Shown here: piece after piece, positions 34,234 through 46,823 of the stretch
Layout: every line of letters begins with the position of its first letter
Position numbering within the stretch: position 1 is the first letter of the stretch
Notes under the pieces: model-generated
Seen by the model: the letters and a program-made list of their open reading frames with translations, nothing else
What the model was told of the DNA's origin: nothing
The model's database searches: none
Made by a program: the position numbers and the translations under genes
Assembly: GCA_011634665.1 (NCBI GenBank)
Contig: WAEK01000007.1
Coordinates: 179,001 to 243,000, forward strand
Length of the DNA: 64,000 nucleotides
Reading direction: 5' to 3'
From: Mortierella sp. BCC40632
Taxonomy: Eukaryota; Mortierellomycota; Mortierellomycetes; Mortierellales; Mortierellaceae

Positions 34234-35719
34234 ATGGTTCGTGACTGCCCGACTAAGTGAAAGGAACCTTGGGCCAGCCAACAGCTGGATCCAACATAGA
34301 GCCATCCTCAGCCGATGGGTATCCATCGATCCTCGCCATGGCTACTTCCCATCGATTCCAGGATATACAATCAGAGTATCCGTCTAGGAGACGACGGCGA
34401 GGACCATGGACAGTCGGTACCACCCTCCTATCGTGACCTGAGTGGGCAGAGCTTCATTCTAGTTCATTCAACTTGTAGTGTGGTCAATTCTCATTCAGGC
34501 CTCATGGGTCAGGTCTTCTACAACATAAGCAGAGACGAGCTCGGAGCAACACTCACCACAGTATCGCCTACACCTCATCGACAGCGTCTTGTTCCAACTT
34601 TTTACCCTTCCGAGATTGGTGCCTTGATGAAGTTCGGCTTGATCGAGGACTTGGGTTTGCGCCTTCATCACAGAGACTTTTGCAGTCGATGCACTGGTAC
34701 TCTTGTTTGCTTGCTTAAGATCAGATGATTCAGGACAGGAAGAGAACGGATGTTGGAGAAAGCACTCTTTTGGGATCGGCGAACTGCCATGCAATCTTGG
34801 GACTAAGGATCACCTCGACATTTGACCACTCAGACGTTAATCAACCTTTCACCATCTTCCATGTCCGTTTTCCGCTTTCATGCGAATAGACTAAGGGTAC
34901 CTCTTCGTTTGGTAAACGCCACACCAAGTCGCACACTTTGTGCCGTCGGTAGGTGGACAAGGCCTAGTTTGTTGAGAGGTTGCTTGTTGGTCAAGGGCCA
35001 GTAGTTTGCCCATTTTAACTTGGCTACAGGACTAACTCTGGATACTCTCCCTTCCCTCTCTTCAATTATGTTTCTCTAGCTGCGGTCGTCGTTCCTTCCA
35101 CAACCAGAAGAAGACCTGCGCTCAGTGCGGCTACCCCGCTGCTAAGCTCCGCTCTTGTAAGGATACTACCATTTTTTTTTATTTTCCTTTTTTTTTTTTC
35201 GCCTTACGATCACCATCCTCCCCGCCATATTTCTTTTCGTCCTTTTTTTCAAGGCAGCAAAATCGGGATGTTTTTATGACATGGACATGGGATAATGCAA
35301 TGCCAATGACGATATTCTCTATGAATGATCTCTGGAGGAAGTGGGAGATAGAGAGTGAGAATATGATCGTGTTTGTTGCTTGATCAGCTCGACATTAAGC
35401 ACAGGACTCATTCTTTTTGCACTGGAGACGAGTTTTTTTTTACTGGATCTCCTATCACTTCTACAGTTATTCCTTGACATTCATAATGTCGGACCGGAAG
35501 GGGCCAAAACCGTTTGACAAACAAAGGCAAATCTTCTAACTCATTGGTTGTTCATTTTCTCTCTCTATGATACTAGTCAACTGGAGCGTCAAGGGCAAGC
35601 GCAGAAAGACCACCGGTACTGGCCGCATGCGCCACTTGGCCGATGTCAGCCGTCGCTTCAAGAACGGTTTCCGTGAGGGCACCCAGGCCAAGAAGCAGGT
35701 CAAGGCTGTTGCCGCCTAA
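34234..35719 (+). CDS. RPL37: 60S ribosomal protein eL37
   Basis: Zinc-binding protein of the large ribosomal subunit, 93 residues. Secure exons: 34890-34948 ([20 protein letters not shown]), 35080-35156 and 35577-35719. The four zinc Cys residues (LCRRCGRRS and CAQCGYP) and the tail [16 protein letters not shown] are clear. The initiator ATG must come from an upstream exon, since the acceptor at 34889 falls exactly between Met1 and Thr2, as in animal RPL37 genes. I tentatively place it at 34234-34236 (AGAAAATG followed by GTTCGT, a weak donor). That would make intron 1 about 650 bases, and intron 3 is 420 bases. Both are long for a ribosomal protein gene and could host snoRNAs, although no clear C/D pair was seen. 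Confidence 0.92.
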
Positions 35720-36497
35720 ATGACGGACGTCCTTCTGTTCCCCTTGAGTCTCTCTCCCCCTCTCCTTACCTACACTAAGACGGAAAAGACTTCGATTTGA
35801 AGACAAATAAAGCCTTCGCAGCCCTACGCGAGGAGAATCTGGTTTTTTTCCTACGTTCTCTTTGGCCTTGCTTTCCCCTTCCTTTCCTACAGGGGATCCT
35901 GCCTTCCATGGAATGAACAGTAAACGGTCAATGTTGTTGTTGCAACCTTGATCCTTTTGCTACCTATGGCCATTGCAGGTGTGGTCTCTGATCTTTTTTA
36001 CTGGGTCCTTCAAAGCCCGATGTGGCCCAAACGTCTTTTGGACAAGACGGAAGAATGGTGTGAAATTGTGTGTGAGTGAGTGTGTGAATGTGAAAGTATG
36101 CAGGATGAAGGCGTTGTGCAGCGGCATAACGGAAGCGATTCATCCCTGGGGCAGGCATGCAGGATAGATCAGGAGTCGGGCGTCTCTAGAAAACAAAAGA
36201 AAAGTGAGCAAGAGAGAGAGAGAGAGAGAGAGAAAGTGTGTATGTGAATGGGTAAGGTAAGCAGAGGAAAGGTTGGAGGATTGTCCACAAGAGAGGCGCC
36301 ATGCCCCTGTTCAGGATAACATCATCCGATATGGCCATCCGCACGGCTTGGCGGCTTGACTAGCCGGGGCCCACTCTTTTTCTTCTAATGCCGTGCGGCG
36401 AGAAGGCGAGGGCCAAAGGGCCGTTCAATTACACATTCGGGGATGGAGGGGGCAAGGGAGCAGTCACTTCTGCGTTGTCAGCAGAGGCCAGAGTCAG

Positions 36498-36536
<39 letters not shown>

Positions 36537-36908
36537 TGTGTGTGTGTGTGTGTGTGAGAAAAAAAAAAAAAAAAATCTGTGTCGTCAGATTTGTCTGGCA
36601 AATGTTTTCCTGGCGCTCTCTCTCACCTTCTTTCTCTCTCTCTCTCTCACCTTCTCTCTCTCTCTTCACCTGCATCTACATTTCAGCAATCATCCAAAGA
36701 GCTCCTCTCATTCTTACTCTCATTCTCTTATCGTTCCTCCCTCCCCACTACCTTCACTCCTCCTCTTTACCTGATCATCCCCGTGCCCGACTCGTTCATC
36801 CTCGAGGTAACACTTCTTCATGCTCTGTTCTGCCGCCACTGTCATTCATGTCCAGCACAGCTCTAATTTCAATCTCAACTCTGTTCAGGCCTTCACGTCT
36901 CTGTGACC
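35720..36908. other. Intergenic and promoter of the Zn2Cys6 regulator
   Basis: No gene. Short GA repeats (36209-36232, 36503-36532), a GT repeat (36537-36556), an A17 run and a CT-rich leader running to the ATG. Confidence 0.65.
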
Positions 36909-39339
36909 ATGAGCATTCAACCTCAGCAGAACCAGCCGCTTCCACTTGTCAAGGACGAGCAACTAGGCCAGCACGATCCTGTCTCCCTGTCTGCCGCCAG
37001 CGCCTACTCAACACAACCACAACAGCCGCCACCGCCGTCTCATCTGCAGTCGTCTGCTTATGGCTCGCCTCAACAACAACAACACCAGCAGCAGCAACAG
37101 CAGCAGTCCTATGCAAGCTACCAGAACTCGGCCGCTAGCTCTCTAGCCTCGTTCTCGGCTCTGTCGTCCAACCCTTATAGCCTCAACAGCCATCTTATGG
37201 GCCTTAGTGTGAATAGCGGCTCGGCCCTGCAGGGCGCTTCCGTTGGATCGGGTATCCTTGGCGCAGGTAACATCAGCGGGTCGACAACACCGGCTATGCC
37301 TCATGCTTCAGCGCCTTCGTCGCCCTCGCTCAGTCACCTCCAGTACAACAGTGCTTCGGGATCTTCGCACTATGCTGGGTCACTCTATAGCCAACCACCA
37401 CCCTCCACCCAATCTCTGTACTATAGTCATTCCTCACCACAACAGCACCCACCACAGCAGACCGCTCAACAGCACCAACAAACGACTCATGTGCCCGTGT
37501 CCACAAGCAGCCTCACCGCAAGCTTCTACCCAGGCTCACCACCTCAGCCGCAACAGCAGCAGCATCAACAGCAGCAACCAGCACAGGCGCAGCAGGCTTA
37601 CCCACGCCAACCAACCCAGTCGAGTTCTCACTCTCAATATGGAACTATGCCGCCAGCACCGATTCGTCAGCAACAGCAATCACAGCAACAGCAGCAATAC
37701 GCGCCGTTGGTGCCGCCGTTGTCCGATGCTCAATATGCACAGTATCGCCAGCTGTTGGGCTCAGCGCTCAGCTCGGCTGCCTCGACGCCCTACCACTCGA
37801 ACCAGTCAACGCCTTACAGTTCTATGCCTGGCTCACCTAACTTGGAGTACCAGCAACTCGCTGACCCTAACATGATCCAGAAACCAAAGCGTCGTCAGGT
37901 CAAGAATGCATGTGGTAAGTAGGGAAGGAGAACTGAGGGTGTGAAGAAGAGGAGGGTCAAGCGTCACATCCACGAGTCGAAGCGGTTGGAGCCGTTTTCC
38001 ACGACTGGTCTGAGTAAATGACTCACCTGGGTGAAGTGAGATGGGGTGAGGTTGTAAGGAGAGAGAGAGGGGAGAAGCAAGACCCTAAGGCGAGAAATAT
38101 TGCCTGACAAGACGAGACGAGGCATGTCGTGGGAGAGGCAGAGACGAGAGAGAGCATGGGGTGGGATGTACTGGTGAGCACATATTTTTTTTCTGTGGGC
38201 CTTCTAAGAGAGAGCGTGGCATGCTCTCGCTGGTCCCCCAAGCCTTGCACGTTGTTGTCGAGGGAGGAGAGAGAGAGAGAAGGGGAACACCACATTTGCT
38301 TTGGCTGTCTGTCCAGAGTCTTCCAACGAGGCACTAAAGGAGAGGGCCAGTGCTGCTATTCCTGTGGGCGTCATTGGCCCTGGGAAAAAGCGGGTGGTAC
38401 ATGAGCGTTTTAAGATTTGGGTCATGATTGACAGGTGGAAAGAGAGAGAGAAAGAGAAGGGGCAGCAGGAAAGAAAGAGAGAGAGCCAGGGTACTGGTCC
38501 CTGATGTGGGTGCCAAACGTTCTAGAGTATCGTACCATGTACATACTTGCCTTGCGGGACCGCGCGCTCTGTCCTGTTGCCGTCCAGTCCTGTTGCCGCC
38601 ATCAAAGCGTCTTGAGACTGAGTCTGCTCGCATGGCCTCATCGGCCGATTCGTGCACGCAATATCAACTCTCTTGCTCGCTCGTTCACGAATACCGTTGC
38701 TTGAGTACCTTCGATACTAATGCTCTCTTGCCAATTGCTCTCAATCAAACTGTAGTCAATTGCCAGAAGGCCTGCAAGAAGTGCGACGAAGGAAGGCCGT
38801 GCGCCCGTTGCATCAAGTATGGACTGACCGAAACTTGTGTTGACTCGACTCGCAAGGTGCGCAAAAAGGGTATCAAGCGTGGGCCCTACAAACGCAAGCT
38901 CCAGGCTCCCCAGCTCGGTTCTGCCTCGGCCTCAACCACGCCCATAATGAGCCATGCGATCCTCGCAGCACCACCAACAGGATATATGTCCGAGCCAGTC
39001 TCAGCACTCAACAGCCCTACTCAATCGCACATGCTTCCGTTCACGTCGACAGCCATGAACCACTTGCAGAACCAGTTTGATCTTGGAGGATACGATGGGG
39101 GTGTAGGCCATGGTAGCTATGCGTTCCATCCTCACCGGATGGATAATGCCTATGTTCAGCCGTACACGGCCACATCGACGGCAAGCACCACTAGCTATGC
39201 GGGCGCCAACCCACTCTACACAACCCCATATGGTTTCAGCACTGGCACTGCCACTTCTACGACCTCCAACGCAGGGACGATCCCCAACGTCTCTAATAAT
39301 ATGGGTACTGGCAGCGGCAGCATCGGCAACTTTTCATGA
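36909..39339 (+). CDS. Zn(II)2Cys6 transcription factor with poly-Gln N-terminus
   Basis: Nuclear DNA-binding regulator, 529 residues, exons 36909-37914 and 38756-39339. The first 320 residues are Gln/Ser/Pro-rich (many CAG/CAA tracts), typical of an activation region. The binuclear zinc cluster is built across the splice site: NAC from exon 1, then VNCQKACKKCDEGRPC and ARCIKYGLTETC from exon 2. A basic linker RKVRKKGIKRGPYKRK follows. The cluster sits in the C-terminal half, unlike most fungal Zn2Cys6 proteins that carry it near the N-terminus. There is no fungal-specific transcription factor middle domain after it, only a Ser/Thr/Ala-rich tail. The 841-base intron inside the cluster contains no convincing gene. 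Targets unknown. Confidence 0.92.
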
Positions 39340-40718
39340 TCCCCCCCCTCTCCAAAAAAAGAGGAAAAAAAAAATAGCAACTGGACCAAGCAATTGGGTG
39401 ATGTAATTAGGGACGGGGGGGTTGTGTATTAGGAAGACGGGGGAAGAGGTAGTCAGATAGTCAAAGTAGAGATTCGCAGCGTTTTTTTTTTTTTTTTTTT
39501 TTTTTACACGTGCAATGACCCACACTCAATATCGCCACTTGCATCATCAGCACCAGCACCAGCACCAGCACTAGCAACAAAAAAAAATCTAACAAAAAAA
39601 AAAAGTCAAAAGAAAAAAGAAAGAAAAAGAAAAAAAAAGAAAAGAAAAGACAAAACAAAGACAAAACAAAGAACAAAACAAAGACAAAAACAAAAAAAAA
39701 AAACAAAAAAAACTACACACACTACAAAAAAAAAAAAAAAAAAAGACTACACTTGTTTGTTTCTTTTATTTTTTATATTCTGTTTTTTTTCTTTTTTTTT
39801 ATTATCTGCATTTAATAAAAGCGCAACTTGTACTTTGACGAGAACTGCTCATGTGAAGTCGTAAAGGATGAGGTAGAAGGGGGCTGATGGGAAAGGAAAA
39901 GACGATGATGATAGAAGCAAAAACAGCGCCCTTTCTCTCTCTCTCCATCCCTCCGGATCAAAGTATGGGCCACTGACAAATAATAATAGTAAAAAAAAAA
40001 AAAAAAAAAAAAAAGGTTCTACCCTACCACTATTTACCAATGACGAAAGACGTGACGAGGACCAGGCCGAAAAGGAAGACAGAAGGGGCAAAAAAAAACA
40101 ACGGATCAGACTGACAAGGACAAGGTCGGAGTCAAAACCCAACGGAAAAAAGCGGTCTGACCAGATGACTTTTTTCATTTTTCCTGTTCTGGTTCATCCT
40201 TTTTGACGACAATAATAATAAAAAGCCAGGTCAATAAACAGCCTTGTTAGGAGAGATCATGGCAATATATCGCCAAAAAGAAAAAGGAGATGAAGAAGAA
40301 AGAGTTCTATTGTTTGCAGAGCTTTTAAAAAAAAAAAAAAAAAAAGAGAGAGATAAAATGTAAAGAACGATCGAAACGAGTCCAGTATAATCTAATAGTG
40401 ATGGTCCTTGGATAATGCGAAGCTCCTTTGACCATATTCCCGCTTGGATACTCGCAAGTTGTTCATTAAAAAAAGAGAGAGAGAGAGAAAGGGAGAGAAG
40501 GAGAGAAGAAGGAGCAGCAGATGATGGATGGAGAGGTGGGATCAGGGCGAAGAAAGTTGCAAAGAATAAAGAAGAAGAAAAAAAAAAGGTACTGACAAAA
40601 CGTTGTGGCTGTGGTGGTGATGTTGGGGATTGGTGGGAGGGGTAAGAGATGTCCTGAGATATCATGAATGGTGAGAAGGAAAGTGGAGGCTAGCTCCTAA
40701 AAACTCCCGCCCTTTTCT
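39340..40718. other. Convergent spacer, 1.4 kb, A-rich low complexity
   Basis: No gene. CACCAG repeats (39549-39572), an A-rich block with CAAAACAAAGA units (39580-39745), T25 (39481-39505), and A24 (39990-40013). Lies between the zinc-cluster gene and the NDUFS1 stop. Confidence 0.7.
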
Positions 40719-43627
40719 TTAAGCATGGGCCTCAATCTTAAACTCCGAGTCCTCTGGACGGTGGGTGCCCTTGTTGAATGCAATTGAGCACTTGGCCATC
40801 GTTGACGAAGCACGGGTGATAGAGTCAGTCATGTAGTAGTCCTGGATCACTGGCGTCAATGCCGACTTGGCACTCTTGGCTCCAGACTTGTTCAATGTCG
40901 ACAGACCCAAGGAAGCAACAGCAACCGATGAGGGCTCAATCACGTTGTAGCTAGCAAAGTGGGGAGCAATGTCCTGGAGACGCTCGCGAACAGCGTGGAC
41001 ATCATCATAGGGCAAGGTTGCGCCAGCAACCTCGGACAAGGCACGGATAATCTTCCAGTCCTCACGAGCAGCACCAGGTGGGGTCACGGCAGCGCGAGTC
41101 ATCTGGGGACGACCCTCTGTGTTGACGTAGGTGGCGCTCTTCTCTGTGTAGGTTGCTCCAGGCAAGATCACATCGGCATACTGGGCACCGACATCACCGT
41201 GGTGGCCCTGGTAGACGACAAAAGCATTCTTGGGAATGTCCTCGGGTGAGATCTCATCGGCCTCAAGCAAGTAAACGAAAGAGGGGGTAGAGGCCTCCTT
41301 GGCTCCCTGGGGAACGAATCCGATATCATATGCAGCAGCACGGCTGGCGGCGCGCTGGAGCACGTTGTAGCCGTTCCAGTTCTCCTGGAAGAACTTGTCC
41401 TTGTGCTGGTCAACAATCTTGGAGACAGACGAGAAGACATACTCGCTATCAGGCAAATCGTTGACACCGCTACCAACAATGATCATGGGGTTCTTGGCAG
41501 AGGCGAGCTGGGCAGCGAAGGGGTGCGAACCAGAGATGACATCCTCGAGGGCGGAGGTGTCTGCTCCAATGTGTTCATAGTCATAGGTCAAGTCAACGGG
41601 AGCACCAACGACTCCGACGTTGAGGCCATTATAGACAAAGGACTTGCGGATACGAGCGTTCATGACCGTAGCCTCATGGCGAGGGTTCGTGCCAATCAAG
41701 AGGAGGGCATCAGCCTGCTCAATACCGGCAATAGTCGAGTTCAACAAGTAGTTGGAACGGAAGTCAGCGCCGTGGGCGGGAGTATCCTGACGACGGTTAT
41801 CGACTGTGACATTCTCGGATCCCAAAGCGTTGACAAGATCCTTGAGCGAGACCAGAGACTCGGCATCAGCCAACTGACCGGCAATGGCCTTAATGTTGGA
41901 GCCAGATGCCTTCATCTCTGAAGCGACCTTCTGAAGAGCATCACCCCAGGTGGCGTTGACAAAGGTGTCGCCCTTGCGGATCATGGGCGTAGTCAAACGC
42001 TGGGTCTTCAAACCATCGTAGGCAGAGCGGGTTCTGTCCGAGATCCACTCCTCGTTGATCTCCTCGTTCAAGCGAGGAAGGATACGCATCACCTCGACTC
42101 CACGGGAATCAACGCGGATGTTGGATCCCAGAGCATCAAGGACATCGATCGACTCTGTGTTCTTGAGCTCCCATGGACGAGCGTTGAAGGTATAGGGCTT
42201 GGAGAGAAGGGCACCGACTGGGCAGACATCGGCCAAGTTTCCAGACATCTGTGTTGGGAGTAGTCGGGTGCGAAAGGATTAACCAAATGAAAGAGTGTCC
42301 AGTGTGCAGAGGATGAGTGAGTCCAGAATTGAGCATTGTCCCGAAGAATTTGTTGATCCAGTTGTATAGTGTCCAAAAGCAGCAAAGAGGAATATGAAGG
42401 ATTGATCAGTAAGTGTGGTCGGTAATGCAGCATGTCCAAAGTAAAGTAAAGGAGCGTAGAAAAAAGAAGAAAATAATTGGTTGTCCTACCTCCGAGTTCA
42501 TGGACTTTTCAATATAGGTGCCGATCTGCATATCGTTACCACGTCCAGAGGTACCGAGGTCCTGGAAACCAGCAACCTCGTTGGCGAAACGAACGCAACG
42601 TGTGCAGTGAATGCAACGAGTCATGGTGGTCTTAATCAAAGGTCCCAACTCCTTGTCCTCAACAGCACGCTTGCCAACCACCTCAGTGAAACGACCACGG
42701 TCGGAACCATAGCGGACGGACTGGTCCTGAAGATCACACTCTCCTCCCTGGTCGCAAATGGGGCAATCCAAGGGATGGTTGGCGAGCAAGAACTCCATGA
42801 CACCCTCGCGAGCCTTCTTGACCAAATTCGAGTCGGTCTTGATCTTCATTCCTGGCATGACGGGGAAAGCGCACGAAGCAACGGGCTTGGGCGACTTTTC
42901 AACCTCGACAAGACACATACGACAGTTTCCAGCAACTGACAGGCGCTCGTGATAGCAAAAGCGTGGGATGTGGACACCAGCCTTCTCACAGGCCTGGATG
43001 ACAGCGGATCCAGACTCAACCTTGACAGCCTTGCCATCAACAAAGACCTCGACCTCATCCTTCAGGACAGCAGAGGTTCTGAAGTGTCGAGGAGCTATTT
43101 GCAGGTGCAATTGAAGACGGTGTGGAGTTGATTAGAGGCAAGAAAATACAACAGTTATTCGCAGTGGTGACGCGATATACAAAAGTGTAGGCGAGACGAC
43201 GCGCTCATCAGGCAAACGATGACCAAGAGTCATCTTGGCTGTGTGGAGATGAAGTAGGATGCTCAGCGTCTCGGAGACAGGGTCTGATCATACAGCTCGG
43301 AGTCAGGATGTACTAGATGTTGTGAATCCGGAAAGACCGAACAGGGTGGCGATCGGGTCGGATTTGTGTTTTCCGGCGATCGAATCCGAGGGACCTGACT
43401 GCGGGATGAGTATCCCTCCAGGTGCGCGTCCAGATCCGGACGGAAGCTTATCCATGAAGGAAAAAAGAGATGGCGTGGTCCTGATCGATCAACCAGCAGT
43501 GTCCTGTAAATCCGAAGCCAATGTCAACGAGAAGAGAGGGTCAAAGAGAGAGAAAAAAGCCGATGGATTTGTTACCTCCAATAGAACGAAGCCCGATCCG
43601 GCTTGTTTTTGACAGTGCGCGCAACAT
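40719..43627 (-). CDS. NDUFS1: NADH:ubiquinone oxidoreductase 75-kDa subunit, mitochondrial
   Basis: Largest subunit of the complex I N-module, carrying iron-sulfur clusters N1b, N4 and N5 on the matrix arm. Three exons on the minus strand: 43627-43576, 43094-42490, 42248-40719. Total 728 residues (human 727). Exon 1 gives [17 protein letters not shown] and exon 2 continues [11 protein letters not shown], a basic Ser/Arg-rich mitochondrial presequence. The 2Fe-2S ligands are in [24 protein letters not shown], the His-plus-three-Cys N5 site in [17 protein letters not shown], and the N4 site begins [11 protein letters not shown] and ends DVCPVGAL across the exon 2/3 junction. The molybdopterin-like domain is intact ([20 protein letters not shown]). 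No damage seen. Intron 1 is 481 bases. Confidence 0.97.
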
Positions 43628-44010
43628 TGTGTATGTGTATGAGCAGATGGGGATATAGATGGGGAGAGAGGGGGAGGTGGGGGAGAGAAACCAAAAAAAA
43701 AGAGAGGAGGAGGTGGGTGGGGTAGTGGTGATGACGATGGGCGACGACAGGCAAGAGTGGGGAGGGAAGAAGGCGAAATGGGATGTTCGGCCGAAATGTT
43801 CGCTGCTCCAAAATCGTCGCTCGACTCCTCCCTTCGGCGGACGAGAGTGTTTTCTCCGAGACTTGGACTTCCAAAAAAAAAAACATCGTCTCTGTAGATC
43901 TCGGAGATGCATCTCTTAACAAATTCACGCCACCAATAATTTTTACTAAGGTTTGCTGCTGTTCTTTCCCACCTGCACTTGGGTGGCTCACATGTACACC
44001 AGAAGTTCTT

Positions 44011-46150
44011 CTACATCGATGAATACGCTCCATTGGAAGTCTTGGCCTTGAGCATGGTAATGACTGCACCAAGACTCTCATTGAGCTCTTTGTTCTGCTG
44101 CTTCACCAGTTGCTCCAATGTCTGAATTTGATTCTGCAATAACACAACCTCCCCACGAGACTGAGTCAGTTCCTTTTGAAGCTCTTCAAGCCGAGCAGTG
44201 GCCAGGTCACTCGAGAGATGTTGACACGTTTTAGCTGCTGAGGCGTCTCCTCCTACTTGCGCTGTTAGTCCTGTGGCAGCCAACGTCGGCGAGTCTATGC
44301 TTTGGGTAACCGAGACTGAGGTTGATGCCGCAGCCATGGTCTTGACAGGGCCTATTGAGTCATGGACTGCTTTCCGTGGAACCGAGGATCGTAGAATGAA
44401 CTGAGGGTGGATAGGACCATTGTCTCCTTTGATACCGCTCTCAGCGCTCTTGACAAACTCTTCATCACCATCGAAATACTCTGCTTCATATGACCGCACT
44501 TTTTGGATAGTAGCCGAGTAGAAGATACGCTCTGGGAACCAGTTATGAGTCTCGCGGAACCCTGTGAGGATAGAGCGCGCAAGACGCGCGTCGTTGTGGT
44601 GAGTACTTTGGTCTGCCAGTTAAAATTGCATACGGTAACTATTTCAGTGTCGCAGGGTCAGTAACTGCATACCTGGAATCGTGAATGATATATCCTCGGC
44701 GGTTTCCACCACTCTCAGCCTTGTCTCGAGCCATACTAGGCGCCATGTCTCGTCGCCATCATTGAAGGCCTTGTTGATAAGTGCTAGTGTCAAGGCAGCA
44801 GAAAGGCACGAGGAAGAAAGAGTGTTATCAGTGAGCAAATGCAAAGTGTTTCAGGTGAGGTATCTTCGTATTGACCTGCCTTGCGTGGTATAGGAGTCGA
44901 TCTTACCAATCAGTACATTCATCATCAGGATGACAGTAAAGAAGAAAAACACAATCATCATAACTTGGAAAGCTCTCTTGTTAGGGTTCAAATCGTCTGC
45001 GATCTGATCATACCGACCACCCTGGAGACATAATATGAGGATAAGGAGTGACACAAGTACGCCAGGAAACAGTGAGTATCGAAAGATGGGCATCAAGCGG
45101 TTCTCCTGGTGCTTCTATTTATGATTAATTTGTGGATGCAGGTCTCTTACCATGAAGAAGTAGACTGCTGTGAAGGCATCGAAGAAGTGGAAAGGGAACT
45201 TTGTATCGGTGTTGATGTTTTCACATTCTGTGGAGGCTCACCCATGAAGCAAATGTAGGATGGCAATGGTGAAGATAATGACACCGAATGCAAAGATGAA
45301 GAAGAACACCCTGATCTTGGAAATGGCTTGGGTGATGATGGTCACGAAGTAGCATACGCTCTTGAGGACACGGAGTTCGAACAGCTGTTGTGTAGAGTTT
45401 GAGGAGATCGCAGGTCCGCGAGAGAAGAACGGTTATCAAATGAACTGAGACCGAGATATTCATGTCAACAGCGTGCAAGGAAAGCGAGCTACTACTTACG
45501 AAATGGAGAGCAATAAAGATGGTGGTGAAACTGAACAGTGCCACGTTGAGACCCTCCACAGGAGAAGCTGATGGACTGGCTATTAAATTGAAACTAGCTG
45601 CAAGGGCCAGTGAGAATGTCAACACATTAACTATGTTGTACCTAGCCTTGGTGGGTCCAATGAGAGAGAAAGAGGAGTGTTTAGAATGGTTCACGCGCCA
45701 AGGTATAGAAAGTGTAGAGTCAAAGTGAAAGTAAGAAAGAGAAAAAGATCGACTGTTAACTTGCTGCGTGTAGCGTCTCTTGTCTCGAATGAACTAGTAC
45801 AGTTCCAGATAGAGATATATGACTGACATCAACGCAACTACAATACACGCGATTCTCTGAGTCTCAATGAATGTGTTGTGGATCTGAGAGACGACAACAA
45901 AGAGTACCATCCCACAATAGAAGCATTGACTGATGAACCGGAGGAGCCAGTAAGCGAAATCGGACATGGTCTTTTTTTGTGAAAAGACTGAAGAGGGGAG
46001 GGTGGGTCCATGGTGGAGTGCGAGTGAGATGGTCTTGGCTCGGATCCTCTCAAGAGATCAGATGTTCCATCGCTGGAAGTGAAATTAAACGGATCAAATA
46101 TTGGAGACACCCCTACCATTTGTATGCAATCAGTGTGACTATTCAAGTGC
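44011..46150 (-). pseudogene. Truncated paralog of the adjacent WD40/TRP-like channel gene
   Basis: The channel half of the gene at 46824-52897 is repeated here on the same strand, exon by exon. It has the tail of the large WD40 exon (about 46145), S1-S2 (about 45780-45980), YNIVNVLTFSLALAASFNL (about 45490-45645), LFELRVLKSVCYFVTI (about 45160-45385), GGRYDQIADDLNPNKRAF (about 44909-45025), LINKAFNDGDETWRLVW, and the final exon 44561-44011 with its coiled coil. The WD40 half is absent. Two nonsense changes stand out. CAG has become TAG in LELY-Q-FIRD (about 45798), and TGC has become TGA in LLHG-C-AS (about 45240). One splice donor has changed from GT to GC (about 45771). The other exons are intact and very similar, so decay is recent. 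A translated fragment starting at an in-frame ATG (MSDFAYWLL) would stop after about 57 codons. Confidence 0.85.
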
Positions 46151-46823
46151 TTCAAAAGTGATTCACGGTACTTGTAGATTGGATCCTACTGGCAGGCTAT
46201 CGACTAGATATTTATTGATGCTACATCAGACTCGTCCGAGTAGTGCAAGATAGTGAACAAGCACGAGGGGAAACGACTCGCGCCGCTTGGCAGGTACGCT
46301 GTTAAACTGATTTGGGAAAGGAGAAAAGGGGGCCAGACTAAGTATTCAAACTAACGGATCGAAAAAGAAAGAAGGAAAAAAGAACTGTCTTTATAAAAAT
46401 GCTGTAGAGGGGTACCTTTTATGCCCCCCTCCCCCGAATAGGACTCAAAAGACCAGAAGATCTTCCAAGCGCATTTACTACACTATATTAAAAGAAAGCA
46501 GCAGCAATATCAGTCACTATGGCCAACTGCTACAAAAGTGAAAGTAAGAACGACTGCAGAGGAATGTGAAGTGATGAAGACAGTTGAGTTGCAAAACATC
46601 TGGTACTCAGCAGGAACAAGGTGGAATGAAAAAATGGTACCAATGTTCTAAGACCGACTGGTAGTGACGACGAATGAAAAAAAAAAAAAAAAAAGTCTGA
46701 TTGATAGAGAGCACAAAAGTATAGGCTGCATATTGGGATGGCAAGTCGTGCGACTCTCACTGGAGCAGTGAAAACAAATGTATTTTAATGGATTTTGAGA
46801 TCTTGATGAACTTTCGGCTGGGC
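46151..46823. other. Spacer between the channel pseudogene and the intact channel gene
   Basis: No gene. Contains an A18 run (46678-46695). No similarity to the WD40 coding region is evident, so the duplication breakpoint lies near 46145-46160. Confidence 0.65.

Noticed and set aside
34315..34728. 137-codon open frame in the presumed eL37 first intron
   Set aside because: No recognisable motif. It lies between ribosomal protein leader and exon 2, and one open frame of this length is expected by chance in GC-balanced DNA.
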